From Litsea cubeba (taxonomy: Eukaryota; Streptophyta; Magnoliopsida; Laurales; Lauraceae): a stretch of DNA of 64,000 nucleotides. The notes beneath the pieces are model-generated. The model ran no database searches, had not been told where the DNA came from, and saw only the letters and a program-made list of their open reading frames with translations. Position 1 is the stretch's first letter. Every line of letters begins with the position of its first letter. Location: positions 90,602,215 to 90,666,214 of the forward strand of contig CM022948.1 in the NCBI GenBank assembly GCA_012931725.1, read 5' to 3'. Positions 1 to 11,099 of this stretch are shown piece by piece. A program made the position numbers and the translations under genes.

Positions 1-383
1 TTAATATCTTCAAACATATCATATTCATCTTATAATACAGAAAGGAATCTAAAGCTCTGGCCACTTCATTGGAAAAACAAGAAGTTCAGGGATCTTCCTT
101 TGCATGTAGATTCAATGTTAAATGTTCTTTGTATAGCCAGAAGTGGCCAGTTAGGATACTATATCATTATATCTATATATCCTTTTCTTTATCAGTTGTA
201 CGTGTAATGATGTTTATAAAATTTAACAATTTCTATTAGTGAGAGAGATTTTTGTTACAAAATTGAGAAAAGTCCAAAAGGTAACAAAAGTAGACATGAA
301 AACACCCCATAAAAATGGGATGAGGCTATAATGATGATGAAATGAAATCAATGCTGGAAAAAGCAACACTAAATATCATATAC

Positions 384-1142
384 TTTTTTTTTGCTATTTG
401 GTAAATTTGTATTGAAAAGAAAGAAGAAGGGCAAAGCCCCCAGGACATTGAGAAGAAAGAATACAACCAAAAAATAGCAAACAAAAGGCCAACCCAAAAA
501 CAAGGGGGGCTAAAACCAGCACTAAACTAAAGCAGGAGAAACAGAAAACCACAAGGATAAGAAGAAAACTACACTTCTACTCAAGGCTCAGCGAACTGAG
601 AAACTCCACCCCTGAGCAGAACGAAGAGCTTCTTTGCAAGATATGAGACCGGCAGCATCTAGAGACAGAACAAGCACAACACTCTCTGAACAGAGAAAAA
701 TTCCCTGCAAAACGGAGCACTAGAAAAGCAAGACAACAGAGCACAGAACCAGCCAGCAGGGGACAGAACAAAACAGCTCAACACAGAACAAATGAGACCA
801 AGGCAGCAGCACTCCTCCCAGGATAGAATAAGGCAGATAATGGGTAAAGCCTGACCACAGGAAGAAGAAGCTAGAGAGAAGGCCAAGAGGGCTAATCAGA
901 ACAGAGCACAGGGCTATTGCAACTGATACTGATCCTCCAACCAAGGGCCCCTACAAGGAACTACTGCAACCGAAGAACTAAGCACTGAGAAGCCTAGCCT
1001 GAAGAGAGAAGAACTGCAGAGAGAGGAGGACTGCCAATGGGGGCTCAAGCCAGAACAGGAGGGGCTCCAACCATCAACACCCTGCATAGGAAACCTAATG
1101 GGATAGAGGGAGCTAGCCCCACGGCCAAGAGCAGGCCACCTA
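384..1142 (-). mobile_element. 5'-truncated L1-type LINE, 3' end only
   Basis: Read on the minus strand this is the 3' tail of a plant L1-type LINE. It ends in a short poly(A), seen as a T run from about 384, just after a sequence resembling TTCAATACAAATTTACC. A very similar tail closes the LINE at 16503-17826. A 9-bp target-site duplication, ATCATATAC, flanks it at 375-383 and 1143-1151. No intact reverse transcriptase is present because the copy is 5'-truncated to about 760 bp. It lies in eIF5A intron 1 in the same orientation as that gene. ORFs read through it are not host genes. Confidence 0.8.
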
Positions 1143-1974
1143 ATCATATACTTCATATATGAATTCAGCTTAAGATGATTTAACGATTACTTGTGTATCT
1201 ACCATTTCAAAACCATATTTCAAGAAATACACAGATTAACCTATAGCAAGATCAGTCAGCACAAAATAAAATGCACACAAGCTACTACATTAGAAAAACA
1301 TAGTCGGTTATCAATTTACAGATAATGCAAAGATAACAAACAAGAGGATTATAACCCCTTCCTATGCACCTACCGCAAAATACACCAACTGCCAACACCT
1401 AGGAAACACCCAGACCACAAATGCATGCTCCAACCAAAATAAAATCAATAAATGCATGATAAAAAAACTAACAACCATGCAATGATGCTTCTAGAAAATA
1501 AAGTTGATGTAAAAACAGCATCGCCCAAGACAAACACCACCAATAACCACCACCAAAACCAGCAAACTCTGCATCAAAACAACAAAACTACAATCATCTC
1601 GGAGAATAGATTACAGGATAAATCAAGCAATACCAATATCATATAAAATTACCATTTTATAGGTGATCATAAACAACATATGCATATAGAAAAAGAATGA
1701 AAAACCGATCATTAAAAAGAAAGTCGAAGGAAAAGAGATTATATGAGAACAGGAATTCAAAATTTAGCAAGAAATTTGAACCTGCGAAAAAACACCTAAA
1801 AATAATTTCAATTATAAAAAAAATAAAAATCAAATAAAATCCCTCTAAATCTTGGAAGAAAGCAACAATCCACATAAAAAAAGGAAAATAGGAAAATGAG
1901 CTCATGAAGAAGCCCAAAAACGCAATTAAAACTTAAAAGAAAGAAAAGTTAGATTATAAGAAGATCCCATAAAA

Positions 1975-2645
1975 AACCATAGTAAAAACCAACAAAAATT
2001 TAACCAGTCCCATGAAAAATCAGCGCGTCCACAGATCTAGAATAAACCCAAAAACCCAATAATAACCCAATCATAAGTAGACAGACCACAAGCTCTTAGA
2101 CGACAGTAAAACCCTACAAAAATTCAATCAAACTCATTAAAAATCAGTATGTCAAAAAAAAAAAAAAAAAACACATATACAAAAATCTATAATATATCCT
2201 CTTTTGTATCCCTGTTCTCTTTTCTTAATGAAATCCTCAGTTTATGAAAAAAAGAAGAAGACCCAAAACCCTATAAAAAATACATAGAAGTTCTTGAACA
2301 ATAATAAAAACCCAACAAAAACTCAATCAAAAGTCATGAAGAATAATCACATCAACAGATCTAGAATGCAACCGAAAAGCCCCACAAGTACTCAGATGGC
2401 AATAAAAACCCACAAAAATCCAACCAAACTCATGAAAAAACAGCAAATCAAGAGATCTATAACAAACAAAAAAAAAAACCCACAAAAAATTTCAATCAAA
2501 ACTAATAAAATTCCAATGATAGTAGCAGATCCACAAGTCCTTAGATGATAGTAAAAACCCATAAAAATCCATCCAGACCCATGAAGAATCAGCAAATCCA
2601 CAGATCTAGAAACAACCAGAGAAACCCACAAAAAATCCAACCAAA
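1975..2645. repeat. Decayed tandem repeat inside eIF5A intron 1
   Basis: A motif like CCCATGAARAATCAGC followed by CAGATCTAGAA recurs near 2010-2041, 2330-2366, 2433-2460 (diverged) and 2580-2611. Between the copies lie variants of 'AAAAACCCACAAAAATCCAACCAAA'-type text. Spacing is irregular, so this looks like an old minisatellite with indels. A poly(A) tract at about 2154-2171 interrupts it. Confidence 0.6.
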
Positions 2646-2709
2646 CCCAGTAGAGAATCCAATCAAAGTAGAAACCCCAATTGGTAGAAAGATTAAAAAA
2701 AGAGAATAC

Positions 2710-2832
2710 CTTGCAGGGCCTATTCTTGATGACAATATACCCATTCTTCCTTATGGTTCCAGCCTGTTGGGGATAAGTCTTGGAAGCTCCTGCATCTCCC
2801 TTAGATTCAAAGTGATGCTCTTCATCAGACAT
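2710..2832 (-). CDS. eIF5A: Eukaryotic translation initiation factor 5A, exon 1 (partial gene)
   Basis: The exon encodes 41 residues, starting MSDEEHHFESK, with PQQAGTIRKNGY at 21-32 and ending IKNRPCK. This is the near-invariant N-terminus of plant eIF5A. eIF5A binds the ribosome and aids peptide-bond formation at difficult sequences, and a lysine is modified to hypusine; that lysine (in the STSKTGKHGHAK loop) would be in exon 2, outside the window. The exon ends AAG followed by a GTATTC donor at 2709-2704, exactly where plant eIF5A genes have their first intron. An in-frame Met nine residues upstream (2857-2859) exists, but family alignment supports the start at 2832. The splice donor and the promoter upstream argue against a processed retrocopy. 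Only about a quarter of the roughly 159-residue protein is visible. Confidence 0.9.
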
Positions 2833-2950
2833 TTTTCCTCTCCTTCTCTTCTCTACCAAGAGAAATATTTAAAACAATGGCAGAAGTGGAAGAACAAGGA
2901 GAAACAGAAGGAAAGAAATTCCAAACAAAAACCAGCTGCAACTTAGGGCT

Positions 2951-2962
2951 TCCTTTTATATA
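2951..2962 (-). promoter_or_regulatory. eIF5A: TATA box of the eIF5A gene
   Basis: TATATAAAAGGA reads on the minus strand about 120 bp upstream of the eIF5A ATG. Transcription would start near 2925, giving a leader of about 90 nt that is rich in purines on the plus strand. The position fits a core promoter; function is inferred. Confidence 0.65.
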
Positions 2963-3045
2963 GAGAGAGAGGGGGAATTATTTTACTAATTGGAGATTTT
3001 CAGATAGACACTGAATTTTGTCCTTGTTCTGACATTTCCACCCTA

Positions 3046-3051
3046 CACGTG
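3046..3051 (-). promoter_or_regulatory. G-box (CACGTG) upstream of eIF5A
   Basis: A palindromic CACGTG lies about 85 bp upstream of the eIF5A TATA box, a common position for bZIP/bHLH sites. Sequence match only. Confidence 0.35.
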
Positions 3052-3059
3052 GCTATCTA

Positions 3060-5560
3060 GGAGTGCCAATCATTGATTATACACTATGGGCTCCATGTCC
3101 CAAAACTTTCATTGAATTATTATGTGATCTCAACACTTTTTTATAATACATCAATGTCTTTTTTTAAATAATCCAATAAAGTTTTGTGATTTAGCAAAAT
3201 TGTAGTATGGAAAATGATTGGGGAAATATCTAAACTTTATTAATATGGTGTTGTACAGGAAAAACATCCTACTAATTTGTTTTATCATGGTAATATTAGA
3301 CGATTTTGACTCCCCCAATCTTAATTATAATCTTATGAAGTCCTTATAAATTTGACTTGTATTGGAGCCTAGTTTTAGGATTATAATGGGTCAAGTTAGG
3401 CTAAATGCATTTTAAAGATTTTAACATATAAATTTCTACCTCTTAGATACTCTAGCCAACTTACCATATGTATAACGATTTATAAAAAAAAAAAAGAAGT
3501 GAAAAGTAGTTATCTGGTAGATAGATATGGTTTGAAATCTTGAAAAATTCGACAACCTAAGTTTGAGTCAAGTCGGGTCTAGCTCCAGCAAATGGCTTAG
3601 CTCCGAAAGATAATGTATGTTTATTTATTATCTATCATGCATTCATATAGCAATATAATTGTAGCTTATTTTGTAAGAATGCGAGTACTTAGTTAGAGTG
3701 TACTAGTTTTAATCTCTTGTTTGACAAAATAAAAAAGAAAGGATTTTACTAGAGATTTTTACAAATAGACCCTTGTATGTTTACACAACCTAAAATGCCC
3801 TCGATATTTTTATTTTTTATTTTTAACTAAATGATCAAATGAGACGAAAGGTAACTAGACCCTCTAATTTTCTGCATTTAACCTATTTGCCCATAAGAAA
3901 ATAAGTCCAATGAGTTATCGCGTTAAGTTAATAGAGAAAAAGATAATTTTTTCCTTTAAACTTTGATTAATACAAAATGCCTTATGGACCAGAATCAATC
4001 CTCCTAAAATTAGAATTGATCTTGATTTGACATTGTTCAAGTCATTATCTACTTTCTATATAAAAAAAAAATAGACATTATCTACCATAAACTTTTATCA
4101 AGAAAATCATGTCTACTTAAAATAAAGTTGATTCAATTTGATTTACTAGAAATAGAATTGCTTCAATAACAGCTTTTTTTTTTTTTCCAAATTGGTTGTT
4201 GGGCATGTATGAGTTGATAAACAAACAAATAAATAAAAACTTATAATGAAGTGAAAGGTGTACATGCAAAATTGCTGAAAAAAAATCAAAAGCTGTCTAG
4301 TTGCTTTAAACATTAATGCATATTTAGAAAAATAAATCATATTTTCAATACTTTTCAAGAAAAAGGCAAAAGATTTTAAAGTTAATTCAATTAGATATTC
4401 ATATAAACTTTTTCAAATCGCCTAAAATACTCAAATATTTGTTTGAATTAATTTTAAGAGACATAGACTCAAAAGAAGACTTGACAAACGGCATTCAAGT
4501 TGACATGATATGGAAATAAAATTTTGAAGACCTAAACCCAAAGACTCATATTATTTGATTGGAGAGATATTTGGTATTCTCTAATTTTCTGTCCTAATCT
4601 TTCAATCTTCAAGCCTATAATGACTTCCATGCATTCAGGTGGCCCCAGTGAGCATCTTCTTGAGAAAAATACGTATGTGGTGCTTTGGAAGAGTGGAGGA
4701 GAGGTGCAGGAGCAAAAGTTTTTTTTTTTTTTTTTTTTTTTTAATCTCTCTTTTGCTGTGAATGTGAAATGAAAAGCTAGATCCATATGAACAGTGTGTG
4801 GCCCACTTCCGGTAGAGATCTTCTACCCTTTCTAGATGCATATTTGCAAAGATGTCCATTATTGGGAGATCTAACACCTGTACTTTCTGCAATCAACCTG
4901 ATTTTGGGTTGAGGACCTACCATTCGATGGCTATAATTGAAGAAGATGTGTAGCACAAGTATACAGCAGAAGTGTGGATTGTGGAAGTTCACATAAATAA
5001 TTTTTAACTTGGAATTCCAACACTAGGCTTGACTTCCCTTTATTTTAATGCTAAGGAGGAGAATCTATGCCATTAGACTGTCGACATTGATATGCACGAT
5101 AGAGATGAACTCAAAGAAGTTTAAAAGAAAAGCAAGGAGTAAGGAATATGATGCTTGAAAAAATGAGATGAATCTGCTTTAAATTGTTCCCATCCCAGAA
5201 ACAATAATAAAAAGAAGAACTAAGATGTGGCTGGGGCTATCCGAACTCGACCATTTGTGCTAGCTATCTTAGAGTACTCTAACAAACCTTTCTAAGGATC
5301 TTAAGAGTACTTCTAATAAACCTCAAATAATTGGACATTAGACTGTTACTGAAAAGACCCAAAGGTGATAAACAAAAGGGCTAATTAAGCCAGATGGTAT
5401 AAGGGCTTCCAACTGCATCACTTTTGCTGGTTTCACACATAACTTCTGTGTTAGTTCTTTGGCATTTGTTATTTTGGTGATCTACTGTTTGGAGATTCTG
5501 CATTTTGTTAATGTGAGATTAGTTGCACAATTGTCTTTCCGAAGGAGGCAGATTGCTGGC
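3060..5560. other. Intergenic, no feature recognised
   Basis: AT-rich sequence with homopolymer runs, for example poly(T) at about 4720-4742. The short ORFs here show no family resemblance. I see no gene. Confidence 0.5.
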
Positions 5561-5564
5561 TCAG

Positions 5565-6890
5565 GTGTTCATGGCAGGGTTGGGCGGGGCTGAGCCATAT
5601 CTGAGCCTGGCCCGACTTTAGAATACAGCCCATAGCAGGCCCAAGCCCGTCACAGCTGTACGTCACCCGAGTCCAGCTCGCACCAAATTTCAGGTCCAAG
5701 CCTGTCCATCTAGTTAACAGCCCTTCTATCACTTAATCCAAGTCTGGAGCTAATATTTAATGCAGGTCCAAGCAGAGTACTAACACCTAAGGTCCAAATA
5801 AGTCCAACGTGATCGAGCCTAGGCTAGCCTTGCCAGCACTCCTAATTGCTGGGCTTTTGGCTTCTTTGAAATGACTCAGGTATGTAAAGTTGCAGCTTAG
5901 AATGGAAAGTTTTATTGAGACCATTTGGTGAAACCCAAATCATTATCGTATTGCACAGATGCCAGCGTCTCTTTCGAGTGTCACAGTCATGTTCTGGAAA
6001 AAGAACTGCATTGGGCATTTCTGTTCAGAGCTGGACCCTTTAGGGCTACAACTTGGGTTTAGGGGTGCACAAAAAAACATCTAAACCGATCCGGACTAAT
6101 TTGAACCGGGCGGTTTGGATCAGTTTTGTAGTATATCGGTTCGGTCATGGTTCAGATTTCCTTCAAACCGTTCCGTTCGATTCGATTTTCGGTTTGAAAG
6201 TGTGGTTAAAACGATTAAACTAAATCGAACCGAACCAATTATAAAAAATTTACATTTTTTATAAAATAAATAAAGAAATATGAAAAATTATTTAAAGAAG
6301 ATTCGAAACCTCACTCAATTACTTGAAGTCCAACGTTTCTCACCAATTGAACTGCCAAACCAAATATCAACCTGGTTCAGCCTGAGTTGCATTTGTCAGA
6401 TATGTTTGGGTTAACCTGCATAGAGATCGCTTTGGTCTTGGGGTTGAGCTAATACTCGACTGACCCACCCATTTGCACCCTTAGGCCCACCATGGGAACA
6501 TTTAGATGAATCATCTTGATCAATGGAAGGCATGCATTTTTTTTTTTTTTTGGGCTAAACAAGTATGACATGCTTTTGAAGTGTTTATCTGAATAGTAAA
6601 AAGGGAATTCTTAGCGAAAGTTGGGCTTACATTGGGCTTGTGCCTGTAACAAGCGGGCTTCGTCCTCCTGAATTTCTTATTGGCCAGGCCCGTACTTGGA
6701 ATGTTGGGCCCAGTCCAAGACTTGGACCCTTCAATCCTCAACAGGCCTGAAATTGGGCCACGGTAAGTCCAACCAAAACCTGGCCTGTTTATAGCCCTAT
6801 TGCCAAGCCCATCCATGTGCCCGTGTAGACGAATGGAGCATGTGTTCCCCGTCCTACCCAGGTAGGTGACTAGGCCCAAAAATCAGGGCA
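5565..6890. repeat. Cluster of decayed hAT-like non-autonomous repeats
   Basis: Three patches full of GGGCC-, CGGTT- and CCAAGCCC-type words occur at about 5567-5850, 6060-6483 and 6600-6890. The middle one starts TAGGGGTGCACAAAAAA and ends TTTGCACCCTTA, an inverted pair like the ends of the better preserved element at 22321-23232. I could not find a convincing target-site duplication. These are probably old MITEs without coding capacity. Confidence 0.45.
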
Positions 6891-7751
6891 GTTTACATAT
6901 AGGGACTTCCATCTAAACCACATGCTACAGCTTGGAGAACGAAATAATTAAGGGGCGCTTTTAAGTTCCTACAGTGAACTTGGATAAAGAGACCCTTCCC
7001 AATAATGAAACACAAATTTTTTATTTTTATTTTTAAGGAGACCCTTTTCAAACATGGTAAAAAAACTCTTTGAGTTGACTCTTGACTGTCCCGAGTCATC
7101 TTATTGTGTGAAAGACTCTCCAAGATGACTTTCGACTCTCCTTGAGTTAAATATAGGGGAGACTTAGTCGAGTAATCTCATTTTAATATTTTACTTGCAT
7201 GTTGAACCATTTAATAGATAGATCTTATTTTAAATAATTAATATTTAATTTTAGGTAATTATGTCCGAGGTTTCGAGTCAATTTGAAAAATGATATTGTG
7301 CAATATGCAATATTTTTTCTTTTATTTTCTTTATAGTAGAACTTTTCTTGTATATATAAATTTATAAATTTGAAGTGATTATCATGAATGCATGTAAATA
7401 AATGTATCATCATCATCATCCCTCAAAGCCAAAAAAACTTATATTTATATTTTATAAGTAATGGATTCAATTTAAAAATATTTTTAAAATTATTTAAAAA
7501 GTGACTCCCCCGAGTCTATGCATTGACTCTATCTAAGTTTCTTTTTTTTTTTTTCACTAGATGAGTTGAGTCCAAGATACGAGTTTTCCAGCCATTTTTC
7601 TAAGTTGAGGAAACTTGCCTTAAAAACAGAAATGGAGATGCTTTAATTAAGGGTACATTTGTGTAGGAGCCACGAAAGACAAATTACATTTCTTCTTCTA
7701 CGACACTTATTTTCTGGCCGAGGAAAGTGGGAATCCCGGATCCTTGCTTGA

Positions 7752-8150
7752 TAGGGATGTTAATGAGTCCCTGATTCTCCGATTACCCGGAGGTTCGAAC
7801 CCGTTAAAAACTTGGTTTAGGTCCCTATTTAGGCCCCGATAAGTAAATGGGGTTAGGCCCCTTTTTTGGACCCGTTACCTAAACGGGTCTGGGTCTGGGT
7901 TCGGTTCTCCTTAGTTCCGACCTTTGGACCTGGGACTCGACATATTACTTTATTTTTTTAGAATCTCGCCTAAAACTTAGTTTTTTTCCCATATCATTCT
8001 CTACCTAGACTTGAACCTGTTATATGTACAGTTTTAGTTTCATCTTCTTGTTAACAGTTCCGATCTAAGAAACCGTTTCGAAACCGGTTTCTTGGTTTGA
8101 TTCCGGTTCCACCATGGACCCGGATTGTAACTGACCTGTTTACATCCCTA
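7752..8150. mobile_element. hAT-like MITE
   Basis: The element starts TAGGGATGTTAATG and ends TTTACATCCCTA, which are inverted ends of the TAGGGRTG type found in plant hAT elements. Flanking 8-mers TTGCTTGA (7744-7751) and TTGTTAGA (8151-8158) match at 6 of 8 positions, as expected of an aged hAT duplication. The interior is made of GGGTC/CCCGTT words and has no ORF. Confidence 0.55.
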
Positions 8151-8301
8151 TTGTTAGAGGAGAAAATAATAGCCTGATAAGGCACTGGAAATCTCGGGGC
8201 CGCATAATCGTCATTGCACACCAAACAAAGGTGCTAGAAAAACCATGGCAATTTTACTCCTTTTCCGCAGCAACTTTGTCTGCACAAACGCACCCACACC
8301 C

Positions 8302-8617
8302 GGGCCCGTTTGGAAATTTTCTAGGTTAGTATGAGTAACATAAAACCTCCATTTTTCATAGAAGGTGTCACATCAAAAGTACGCATCTTCATTTTTCAGA
8401 TAAGGTGTCACATCAAAAGTACGCATCTTCAAAACTCCCTATTCTTTAAAAAAAAAAGGTAAAAAAGCAACTCCCTCTGCCTTTCTCCATAAAAAGATTC
8501 CTTATCAATCCACTAAAGACAAAATACCATTATAACTCCCTTATATATTTTTTATTCTCTTTTGATTTAATGCTTTAATAACTTTTACTTTAATAGTAAA
8601 TTGTCAAACTGACCCCC
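8302..8617 (+). mobile_element. MITE family A, copy 1
   Basis: The ends are inverted: GGGCCCGTTTGGAAATTTTC on the left and, reading inward from the right, GGGGGTCAGTTTGACAATTTAC. The body has the family signature: A-runs, 'CCACTAAAGACAAAATACCATTATAAC' type text and a TTGATTTAATGCTT segment. Related copies lie at 41533-41803, 45929-46219 and 58694-58994. A block of about 42 bp ending in CACATCAAAAGTACGCATCTT is duplicated in tandem at about 8360-8430. No coding capacity. Confidence 0.6.
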
Positions 8618-8761
8618 AACAAATCTTGAAGATTTCTTTAAAGAAAGCAAATCCGACCTTCAAAACTTTCTCATACCGGCCCATATAAGATCAACCCAGT
8701 TCTTACACACCCACCCAAAATTGGATTAAATCACATTCTTTAATTATTGATGATATAAAAA

Positions 8762-10257
8762 GAGGAATTTACCCCACAGGACCCCCTAAGACCTCATACC
8801 ACTTTTTAGGAGTTGAAAACACCGTATGTATGGATAAGGTCCTCAAGGGCCGTTTTTATTTATTTTTTTATCGTTTAGCGAATGGTCGATATCAACCATT
8901 TTTATAGTCGATATCGACCATTCTGCGGGAACCTAAAAAGAAATTCGGTTTTTCAGGAGGAAGAAGATGGGAGGGGAGGAGGGAGAAGAGGACGAGACCA
9001 TTTCGACGGTGATGATTGAGGAGAAAAGAGATGGGGAAGAGAACGGAATATTTGTGAATCTAATGTAAAAATATTTGCGAAAATGGTTGAAACCCTTATT
9101 GGTATTTAGAAACTCAAATCATTGATTCAAATCAAATAAAACCCAGACAACCAGTGCTATGCCCAGACAACCAAACTAACAGCTAGAAAAGATGGGTGGA
9201 GGAGGAGGAGGAGGGAGGAGGCGGGAGGAGAGGAGCCTCAAATACAAGATGAATCACAATCACAGGAAGAAAATATATGGAGGAAGGCGGCTGGTTGGGG
9301 TGGGCTGGATCGAGAATTGGGTGTGGGCAAAGGGGAGACAGAAGAGAGAAAGAAAGAGGGATAGTGGGGGATTTTCCGATGGAGATGTAAATTGAGAGAT
9401 TTGCAGACTGAAATCTCTGCCCATTGAAGTAGAGAAAGCATGCTTTATGTGTTCCTTTCTCCTGTTGAAACCCCAGCTTGAAATCATATTCATTTTGAAG
9501 AAGAGTGTTTTCCATGAGTTGTTCCAAAAAAAAAAAAAAATTGAGATCGTTTCTGTTCCCGCGATCATTCTGTCAATTTAAAATTTTGAACCAAATGAGT
9601 TCCCTACTTCATCAGGCTGTAAGAACATGGGAACATCTCACCAGTGTAATTCCAAACAGGCCTCTAGACTCCTAGTGGTACTAGAGGCATCGAAGAATTT
9701 AGAAGAGAGATTTTCAGGTTGCCATTATCAGAGAGGGGATTAAATAATGTGATATAATGATCGATGAAAAAAGGATGAACTAGGACTTATCTCATTGGTG
9801 TCTGTGTCCTTTTCACATGTTTACGGCTGTGCAAACCCTCACCTCCTTCTGACCCAGATCCGTCCGTCCTATGCAACACCACCCTCCCCCTCTCCTCCCT
9901 CCTCCTCCCCTCTTCTCCTTCCTAAAAAACCCATTTTTTATTTGGTTCCCGCAGAATGGTCGATATCGACCATAAAACTCCCATATTCTCCATCCTGAAA
10001 AATCCAATTTTTATTTAGGTTCCCGCAGAATGGTCGATATCGACCACTGTATTTTTATTTAGGTTCCCACAGAATGGTCGATATCGACCACTGTATTTTT
10101 ATTTGGGTTCCCGCAGAATGGTCGATATCGACCATTCGCTAAACGACAAAAAATAAAAATAAAAACGTGCCTTGAGGACCTTATCCGTGTCCATGGTGAA
10201 TATGGTACCTACGAAGTGGTATAGGGTCCTACCGGGCTCTACTCCGTAAATTCCCTC
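8762..10257. mobile_element. 1.5-kb long-TIR DNA transposon with palindromic subterminal repeats
   Basis: Both ends begin GAGG(G)AATTTAC and remain alignable for about 200-250 bp inward. Shared blocks include CATACCACTT, GGATAAGGTCCTCAAGG, TCGTTTAGCGAATGGTCGAT and TCTGCGGGAACC, then a purine-rich stretch. The element is flanked by a perfect 8-bp duplication TATAAAAA (8754-8761 and 10258-10265). Inside the TIRs is the perfect palindrome ATGGTCGATATCGACCAT or variants of it: twice on the left (8882-8921), four times on the right (9956-10136). The interior is GA- or CT-rich and has only short ORFs without family resemblance, so the copy looks non-autonomous. An 8-bp duplication fits hAT; the long TIRs resemble MULE or foldback elements. 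The superfamily is unresolved. Confidence 0.8.
9944..10136. repeat. Subterminal repeat array with GGTCGATATCGACC palindrome
   Basis: The module GGTTCCCGCAGAATGGTCGA plus the second half of the palindrome occurs four times, starting near 9944, 10018, 10062 and 10106. The last three are spaced exactly 44 bp apart. Such arrays are usual transposase-binding regions near transposon ends. Confidence 0.75.
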
Positions 10258-10971
10258 TATAAAAATGAAGGCCAGGGCTTAGATCCCACTCATTTAAGTC
10301 AAGTCTCAGTTAACATTGATATGAGGAAATGCATTTTTAGGAGGTTGTATGTTTGTATATTCACCCTTTCCTCGGAAAGGGGAGATTGTCACGTCAGCAA
10401 ATTCCATAGAAATGGAAACCTCGAAAAATGATCTCTGCAGAATTTAGAAATTCATGTTTGGTGTAAATTTTTTTCCTCGCTAAAAAGGTCGTAATGCTGT
10501 TTGGTGCGGCCGTGGATTCTTTATAGAAAATCAAATTTTCTTGTTTGGTGAAATATTTTTTTGAAAAAAATAACATAACATGCATATTATTTATTCAATA
10601 TTAAATAATAGTTTATTTTGAAGAAATAAAAAATAAAAGAGTGTAGGGTTTTGGGTTGAAATGAAAAAGAGTGAGGAAAAAAGGGAGAAGCTTCTCTAGG
10701 AAATCCATTTTCCATACCCCGCATAGGAAATCCATTTCCAACATTAGCACGAAAAATGCTGATGAGGTAGGAAAGCATTTTCGTGAAATTGTTCCCCACC
10801 AATGAAAAATAAACTTTTCATGGAAAATCGTCCACTTTTCTATGGAAAAGTGTTACACAAACCTCCCCAAAGAAAGAAAAAAGCTTCCAAGATAATTTTA
10901 ACCTCTTACAAAAAAAAAAAAAAAAAGAAGAAGAAAGGAAAAAGAAAAAAGGTAAGCGGCTGATGTAAATA

Positions 10972-11095
10972 CAGCTTTTCCGCCGTTCAAAATTGCGGAA
11001 AACCGGACGATGCAGCTTTTCCGATGTTCACAATTGCGGAAAACCGGACAATCCATTTTTTCCGCCGTTTATTACCACGGAAAATCTGAAAATTT
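10972..11095. repeat. Three tandem copies of a 41-42-bp hairpin-forming unit
   Basis: Units start near 10972, 11013 and 11055. Each holds TTTTCCGC or TTTTCCG, a short spacer, then GCGGAAAA or CGGAAAA, so each unit can fold on itself. The first two units end AAAACCGGAC. I do not recognise the parent element. Confidence 0.6.
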
Positions 11096-11099
11096 TGTT

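Larger units (their letters stand above)
1..2709 (-). other. eIF5A: eIF5A intron 1 (partial, runs off the left edge)
   Basis: The sequence downstream (minus strand) of the eIF5A exon 1 donor holds no recognisable second eIF5A exon, so intron 1 exceeds 2.7 kb and continues outside the window. It contains a LINE (384-1142) and a decayed tandem repeat (about 1975-2645). Positions 1-374 and 1152-1970 are AT-rich with nothing else that I recognise. An alternative is that the rest of the gene was deleted and only exon 1 remains. Confidence 0.6.

Noticed and set aside
2833..2859. Upstream in-frame Met of eIF5A (MVEKRRRGK extension)
   Set aside because: The family starts at MSDEEHH; the extension is 5' leader sequence.
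9192..10007. Gly/Arg- and Pro-rich ORFs
   Set aside because: Low-complexity purine/pyrimidine interior of the TIR transposon; no domain.
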